Of a stretch of DNA of 10,671 bases, positions 7,013 through 10,671 are shown in pieces. The notes beneath the pieces were generated by a model, which worked only from the letters and a program-made list of their open reading frames with translations, had not been told where the DNA came from and did no database searches. The stretch's first letter is position 1; every line of letters starts with the position of its first letter. This DNA comes from Eubacteriales bacterium (GTDB taxonomy: Bacteria > Bacillota > Clostridia > Peptostreptococcales > Anaerovoracaceae), in the NCBI GenBank assembly GCA_029098205.1, contig JAQXNW010000091.1, positions 1 through 10,671 of the forward strand, written 5' to 3'. Made by a program: the position numbers and the translations under genes.

Positions 7013-7059
7013 GCGGAACCGCAGCGAAATGCGTAGACAAAGAATCATGCGGGAACCGC
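7013..7059 (+). repeat. Repeated GCGG(G)AACCGC motif in the AraC leader
   Basis: GCGGAACCGC (7013-7022) and GCGGGAACCGC (7049-7059) are two near-identical, self-complementary motifs 36 bp apart, between the predicted transcription start and the AraC start codon. Each can fold alone, or the first AGCGG can pair with the last CCGCT across the pair. They could be regulator half-sites or RNA structure. I do not recognise the leader as a known riboswitch. Confidence 0.4.
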
Positions 7060-7133
7060 TGTAAAAGGCAATAAGGCATACACGAAACAATTAATACTTA
7101 CAGAAACCATATTAAGAAATATAGGTATCAAAT

Positions 7134-8030
7134 ATGGAAAATAAGAAAACGTCTCAGCAAAATTACAGAACACTGACCACCTATGATATGGACAGTTTTC
7201 CCATGTCACTCCGGCTTGAAAATCTGAATCACTGCCCGGGTCAGGGAACGACCCTCCACTGGCATGATGAAGTGGAATTTATCATTGCGTTAAAAGGCAC
7301 GGTGACCTGCCATGTGGACGGCGACGAAATTTTTATAAAAACCGGAGAAGGTCTGTTTATCAACGCCCGGCAGCCTCATATCTCCTGCGCGGGGGATGAT
7401 AAGGAAAATCTGACCCAGCTGGTGGAGATTCTTCCATCCTGTCTGGAATCTCTTCCTTTTATCCGGGAAAAGTACATCGATAAAATTATCGAAAACGCGG
7501 CTCTGCCATGGCTCCTCCTGAAGCCGGAAGTACTTTGGCAGAAAGAGATTCTTCTGAATCTCAAGAACATCCCCGCATGGTATGGCTCCCCGGCGGCTCC
7601 GCTTCGGATCATGTCCGCCTTTGCAGAGATGTGGGCGCTGCTCTATGAAAATACCGGCCGTTATGACTGGAAGGCAGAGGAAACCCAGGAACGGGTGATT
7701 ATGCGGGACATGATCGGCCTGATTCAGCATAACTACAAGGAAAAACTCACGCTCAAGGATATTGCGGATGCCGGCGGCGTTTCCATAAGCAAATGCTGCT
7801 CCCTGTTTTCGTCCTCCTACCAGACGACGACCATAAATTACCTGCTTGAGTACAGACTGTCCGAAAGCGCTCTTCTGCTTAGGAATACCAAAGACACGGT
7901 GACGGACATCGCCCTGTCCTGCGGATTCGCGGACTCCAATTATTTCACCCGGCGCTTCCGGATGTGGTCCGGCCTCACCCCCACCGAATACCGTAGAGAA
8001 GGGGCGGAACCGATTCGACTGCATGGCTGA
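7134..8030 (+). CDS. AraC family transcriptional regulator with N-terminal cupin domain
   Basis: This 298-residue regulator has the usual two-part layout. The N-terminal cupin sensor (about 30-100) includes HWHDEVEFIIALKG at 42-55 and GEGLFINARQPH at 71-82, the arm that usually binds a small ligand. The C-terminal AraC DNA-binding domain (about 190-288) contains two helix-turn-helix units: LTLKDIADAGGVSISKCCSLF (206-226), then VTDIALSCGFADSNYFTRRFR (256-276) ending in the family hallmark WSGLTPTEYRR. It should bind DNA near a promoter and activate or repress on ligand binding. No metabolic partner gene is adjacent. It is divergent from rubrerythrin, so autoregulation or control of rubrerythrin are the nearest candidates, both inferred. 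The ribosome binding site is weak (AGG 8 nt before ATG), suggesting low expression. The effector is unknown. Confidence 0.93.
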   Translation: MENKKTSQQNYRTLTTYDMDSFPMSLRLENLNHCPGQGTTLHWHDEVEFIIALKGTVTCHVDGDEIFIKTGEGLFINARQPHISCAGDDKENLTQLVEILPSCLESLPFIREKYIDKIIENAALPWLLLKPEVLWQKEILLNLKNIPAWYGSPAAPLRIMSAFAEMWALLYENTGRYDWKAEETQERVIMRDMIGLIQHNYKEKLTLKDIADAGGVSISKCCSLFSSSYQTTTINYLLEYRLSESALLLRNTKDTVTDIALSCGFADSNYFTRRFRMWSGLTPTEYRREGAEPIRLHG

Positions 8031-8036
8031 CGTACC

Positions 8037-8079
8037 CACGCGGTTTAAATAATTCCCACCCGAATTTTTAAACCGCGTG
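8037..8079 (+). terminator. Terminator-like inverted repeat after the AraC gene
   Basis: A perfect 13-bp stem (CACGCGGTTTAAA at 8037-8049 with its complement at 8067-8079) encloses a 17-nt loop. It starts 7 bp after the AraC stop and is followed by CTTCGTTTTG, a broken U tract. It most likely ends AraC transcription. The long loop and poor U run leave room for another role. Confidence 0.6.
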
Positions 8080-8157
8080 CTTCGTTTTGTAAGCGATTTT
8101 TCAGGAATGAATCTCCCTGATCTCCCTAGCATAGCACTTCTCTTTGTCAATGCCGAT

Positions 8158-8396
8158 TCACTCCTGAAGCCATCTTCGTATATCTGCAATCTGAATCCCT
8201 TCATACTGATATTTTTCATGCCTCGTCCTTGCAAGGATCATCTTCGGATAGGCATCATCTAAAAATGGCCTGTATTCTTTCTCGAATGTAGAACATCTCA
8301 TCCCTTTCTTCTGATCCCTGTAATCACTTTAATATCCGGCGTTCCATATAATTCAATCAGCTCATCAAGATATTTCTGTCTTAAAATAATCTGCAT
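8158..8396 (-). pseudogene. Internally deleted relic of an AAA ATPase with DUF4143
   Basis: Two remnants of one gene remain on the minus strand. The 5' piece (8396-8298) has a good GGAG site 5 nt before its ATG and encodes 32 residues, MQIILRQKYLDELIELYGTP followed by DIKVITGIRRKG, then TGA. This is the N-terminus of the Archaeal-ATPase/DUF4143 family, cut exactly where the P-loop (GIRRSGKS in relatives) should follow. The 3' piece, in another frame (about 8301-8158), reads STFEKEYRPFLDDAYPKMIL, then ARTRHEKYQYEGIQIADIRRWLQE and TGA, which resembles the C-terminus of the same family. The roughly 350 residues between, including Walker A, Walker B and the DUF4143 core, are gone. No ATPase activity is possible. 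Family recognition is from memory of conserved ends. Confidence 0.65.
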
Positions 8397-8406
8397 TCTG
8401 TCTCCT

Positions 8407-8447
8407 TTATTACCACTTTTTGAAAAAAATTCATTTTTCGGTAATAA
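8407..8447. repeat. Inverted repeat between the ATPase relic and the marR promoter
   Basis: TTATTACC (8407-8414) and GGTAATAA (8440-8447) are perfect 8-bp inverted arms 25 nt apart. An inner pair, GAAAAA/TTTTTC (8422-8427 and 8434-8439), lies directly against the right arm. It lies upstream of both the relic's start and the marR promoter. It could be an operator or a small hairpin; no function can be assigned. Confidence 0.45.
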
Positions 8448-8455
8448 CAACACCA

Positions 8456-8484
8456 TTGACATTTCGACGCCATTTTATTACTAT
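8456..8484 (+). promoter_or_regulatory. Promoter of the marR-MFS operon
   Basis: A perfect -35 box TTGACA (8456-8461) stands 17 nt before TACTAT (8479-8484, a 4/6 match). Transcription would start near 8491, inside the possible operator that follows, leaving a leader of about 40 nt before marR. Confidence 0.7.
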
Positions 8485-8506
8485 AGATAAGTATCTTAGG
8501 TAACTA
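8485..8506. promoter_or_regulatory. Possible MarR operator
   Basis: AGATA-ag-TATCT (8485-8496) is a perfect 5-bp-arm palindrome, directly followed by the imperfect palindrome TAGGTAACTA (8497-8506). Both cover the predicted transcription start. A MarR repressor bound here could block its own operon. The site is inferred from position and symmetry only. Confidence 0.4.
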
Positions 8507-8532
8507 TTTTTACAATCACAGGAGGCGCATAT

Positions 8533-9003
8533 ATGGCTGGGAATCCGGAACTGACCAAACAATTGATCGATTCCTTTCATCTGGCGAAAAAGATCCCGGG
8601 GATGCTGCCGGAGCTCCCGAATCACCTGACGCCCCGGCACGTCCACATTCTGGATCATGTCTGCCAGGCGAAGGAACCGGGCATACGCATCAGTGAAATC
8701 GCAAAGCAGATGCATTCTACTATGCCGAGCATAACCAAAATGGTGAGCGAGCTTGAAGAGAAAGGTCTGGTAGAAAAAAGCAGGGATCCTAAGGACCGCC
8801 GCGCCTTCACCATCCATGCGGCACCGTCCGGTCTGAAAATATACCGGATTTACGTGGAGGAATACTACCAGCGCCTTGCGGCTCTTCTAAAGGAAATTCC
8901 GGAAGAGGATATCCGCACGGCTGTCCGTGTAATCCAAACGGCCTACGACCGGATGAGCCGAAATCCGATTCAGATCGGAAGTCCAAACAGCACTGAAAAT
9001 TAA
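8533..9003 (+). CDS. MarR family transcriptional regulator
   Basis: This 156-residue protein is a typical small dimeric winged-helix regulator that releases DNA on binding phenolic or drug-like ligands. The recognition region RISEIAKQMHSTMPSITKMVSELEEKGLV spans 52-80. The wing has the conserved acidic-basic signature SRDPKDRRAFTIHAAPSG (83-100), with D85, D88, R89 and R90. N- and C-terminal helices (1-30, 100-150) would form the dimer interface. AGGAGG lies 7-8 nt before the ATG. Its stop TAA is part of TAAGGAGG, the ribosome binding site of the exporter gene 13 nt downstream, so the two are one operon. Palindromes at the promoter suggest that it represses this operon itself. The inducing compound is unknown. 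Confidence 0.94.
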   Translation: MAGNPELTKQLIDSFHLAKKIPGMLPELPNHLTPRHVHILDHVCQAKEPGIRISEIAKQMHSTMPSITKMVSELEEKGLVEKSRDPKDRRAFTIHAAPSGLKIYRIYVEEYYQRLAALLKEIPEEDIRTAVRVIQTAYDRMSRNPIQIGSPNSTEN

Positions 9004-9016
9004 GGAGGAAATTCTT

Positions 9017-10516
9017 TTGTCAAAGCCTACTCTGAGAACGAACCCTGCGCATTCCGCAGCCGAAACCAACCTTTCAGCCGCTGCCGAAGCAAGCAGCGCA
9101 GCCCCGCACATTCCGGCGCATGTCATTCTTTCCGTCGTTGCGGCCGGCATCATGTCCTTCTGCGGCGTTGTCGTGGAAACAGCGATGAACATTACCTTCC
9201 CGACATTGATGAAAGAATTCGGCATCGGCACAGCGACCGTGCAGTGGATCACCTCCGGCTACCTGCTCATGCTCGCCATTATTATGCCGACGTCTTCGTT
9301 TTTGAACCGCTGTTTTTCCCTTCGAAAGCAGTTCACCGCGGCCTCGGTTCTGTTCCTTCTTGGAACAGTTCTCTGCGGCACAGCACCGGGCTTTGCCCTC
9401 ATGCTGTCCGGCCGGCTTTTTCAGGGCATCGGAACAGGGATCGCGCTTCCGCTGATGTATAACATCGTTCTTACGCAGGTTCCTCCTGCGCGCCGCGGAA
9501 CGATGATGGGAATCGCGTCGCTGATCCCGGCTGCGGCCCCGGCGGTCGGCCCATCTCTTGGCGGACTGATCGTGGAAAGCATGGGCTGGAGAATGATCTT
9601 CGCATCTTTGATCCCCGTATTAATCGCCGCGATGCTGATCGGATTTTTCTGCATTCATAACAACCCGAAGAATGAGGATGATGCGGCTTCCGGCTTTGAT
9701 TTCTCCGGCTGGATTCTTCTTGCGATTAGCTTCACCTGCCTGATTATCATGCTGAGCAATTTCGGCACAAACCGCTTTTTCTCCGTGAAGGTTCTGGGAC
9801 TTCTGATTCTATTTTTCGCCGCGCTGCATCTCTTTGTCCGCCATTCTCTTCGTATGTCTGACAAAACTTCTTCCGCTTCTCCCTTGATCCGTCTTGAGAT
9901 CTTCCGAAGCCGGAGATTCTGCTGCGCTCTCACAGCGTTCGTCCTGATGCAGTTTATCTGCCTTGGAATCGGGTTCCTGCTCCCGAACTACTCGCAGATC
10001 GTTCTCGGAAAAAACGCTCTCGCCGCAGGATGCATTCTTCTTCCAGGATGCGCGTTTGCCGCGGTCTTCTCGCCCTTCGCAGGGCAGATTTATGACCGTT
10101 TCGGAGCCCGCCTTCCGCTTCTGACTGGCGCGTTCTGCATGCTTCTTTCCGCAGTGCTGTTCACAGGTATGTTTTTCCGGCAGCCGTCCGTCATCGCGAT
10201 GACCGTCATATATGTATTCTTTGCCTTTGGCCAGACCAACTGCGTCGGAAATGGCATGTCTAACGGAATGAGCTCCCTTCCGGCTGAGCTTTCGGCTGAC
10301 GGAAACGCGGTCTTTAACACAATGCAGCAGCTTTTCGGAGCCCTTGGCACCGCCGTCGTCTCTGTCAACACGGCCAAATACCAGGCTGTGCAGGGACTTG
10401 CGGACGGAATTCAGGCCGGGGCAAAGAATTCCTTCATCGTTATGCTTGTGCTTGGCGTCATTCTGGTCGTGGCGATGTTCGGCGCGCTTCCCCGCCGCGC
10501 GGAAAACAGGGCTTAA
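9017..10516 (+). CDS. MFS multidrug exporter, DHA2 family (EmrB/LmrB/QacA-like, 14 TM)
   Basis: This 499-residue proton-driven exporter resides in the cytoplasmic membrane. After an Ala/Ser-rich cytoplasmic tail (about 1-33) come helices consistent with the 14-TM DHA2 class. Its segment NITFPTLMKEFGIGTATVQW (58-77) with GYLLMLAIIMP resembles LmrB/EmrB proteins. Motif B is RLFQGIGTG (133-141), and the antiporter motif C is APAVGPSLGG (174-183). The motif A loop LNRCFSLRKQF (96-106) is degenerate, as is common in this family. The start is TTG at 9017, supported by AAGGAGG 8 nt upstream; no ATG is available nearby that keeps the first helix with a ribosome binding site. Pairing with marR points to inducible efflux of a toxic compound, perhaps a drug, bile salt or phenolic. 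The frame is intact, and a strong terminator lies downstream. Confidence 0.94.
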   Translation: MSKPTLRTNPAHSAAETNLSAAAEASSAAPHIPAHVILSVVAAGIMSFCGVVVETAMNITFPTLMKEFGIGTATVQWITSGYLLMLAIIMPTSSFLNRCFSLRKQFTAASVLFLLGTVLCGTAPGFALMLSGRLFQGIGTGIALPLMYNIVLTQVPPARRGTMMGIASLIPAAAPAVGPSLGGLIVESMGWRMIFASLIPVLIAAMLIGFFCIHNNPKNEDDAASGFDFSGWILLAISFTCLIIMLSNFGTNRFFSVKVLGLLILFFAALHLFVRHSLRMSDKTSSASPLIRLEIFRSRRFCCALTAFVLMQFICLGIGFLLPNYSQIVLGKNALAAGCILLPGCAFAAVFSPFAGQIYDRFGARLPLLTGAFCMLLSAVLFTGMFFRQPSVIAMTVIYVFFAFGQTNCVGNGMSNGMSSLPAELSADGNAVFNTMQQLFGALGTAVVSVNTAKYQAVQGLADGIQAGAKNSFIVMLVLGVILVVAMFGALPRRAENRA

Positions 10517-10539
10517 TACGACGAACCGCCCCGGCATTT

Positions 10540-10590
10540 AGATGGTTGGACTTAGGGATTTCAGAAAGAAACAGATTTAGCCGACCATCT
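10540..10590. repeat. Inverted repeat downstream of the MFS gene
   Basis: Arms at 10540-10549 (AGATGGTTGG) and 10581-10590 (CCGACCATCT) pair over 10 bp with one G-U, around a 31-nt loop. No U tract follows, so it is not a terminator by itself. It lies between the exporter stop and the terminator, in the transcript's 3' UTR. Confidence 0.45.
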
Positions 10591-10604
10591 TCAAGCGGAA
10601 AAAG

Positions 10605-10647
10605 AAAACAGTCATGTAGGAGTCAACGCTCCCGCATGGCTGTTTTT
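10605..10647 (+). terminator. Rho-independent terminator of the marR-MFS operon
   Basis: A long hairpin pairs AAAACAGTCATGTAGGAG (10605-10622) with CTCCCGCATGGCTGTTTT (10629-10646), with wobble pairs and one mismatch, around a 6-nt loop. It ends in a T5 run (10643-10647). The A run on its left side would let it also work for leftward transcription. Confidence 0.85.
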
Positions 10648-10671
10648 CTATGCCCGGAAGGAGCTTTAGAA

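Noticed and set aside
7290..8234. A 314-codon open frame antisense to the AraC gene.
   Set aside because: It mirrors the AraC gene and crosses its terminator. Its composition is Arg/Gly/Phe-rich with no domain, and the plus-strand AraC protein is unambiguous.
8407..8447. End of an insertion sequence.
   Set aside because: No transposase, no matching distal terminal repeat and no target duplication could be seen in the window.
9809..10537. A 242-codon open frame antisense to the MFS exporter.
   Set aside because: The charged low-complexity product has no recognisable motifs, and the exporter frame on the other strand is clearly real.

Overview
The window (about 50% G+C in genes, AT-rich gaps) looks like a chromosomal stretch of an anaerobic Bacillota, most likely a member of Clostridia or a related class. 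The clues are strong AGGAGG-type ribosome binding sites, a rubrerythrin carrying two rubredoxin domains, a marR-MFS efflux operon, an ABC ATPase with a duplicated-FtsX permease, and a relic of the DUF4143-type AAA ATPases common in that group. This placement is inferred from gene content and is not proven.

Layout. Positions 1-4140 hold a leftward unit: an ABC ATPase, a large two-module FtsX permease that overlaps it by 7 bases, then the N-terminal 272 codons of a MATE transporter that runs off the left edge. A 5' leader of about 130-160 nt precedes the ATPase. It contains a perfect 10-bp long-range inverted repeat whose 3' arm can instead form a local hairpin followed by a short U run, which resembles an attenuator or riboswitch. 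Divergent from this unit, 4505-5704 encodes a membrane-anchored calcineurin-like phosphoesterase.

Positions 5705-6205 contain a decayed NAD(P)H-dependent FMN reductase-like relic (minus strand), a 12-bp triplicate repeat and the terminator of the rubrerythrin gene. Rubrerythrin (6206-6862, minus) and an AraC-type regulator (7134-8030, plus) are divergent. Their predicted promoters appear to share one palindromic -35 hexamer, TTGCAA. A strong inverted repeat follows the AraC gene. Next comes an internally deleted DUF4143/AAA ATPase relic (about 8158-8396, minus).

Positions 8533-10516 form a two-gene operon: a MarR regulator and a DHA2-type 14-TM multidrug exporter, with a good sigma-A promoter, possible operator palindromes at the start site and a strong terminator. 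Overall the window combines efflux (ABC, MATE and MFS), oxidative stress defence, transcriptional regulators and two gene relics. I do not see a complete unknown defence or biosynthetic system. The least explained signals are the structured leader of the ABC unit and the shared -35 divergent promoter.
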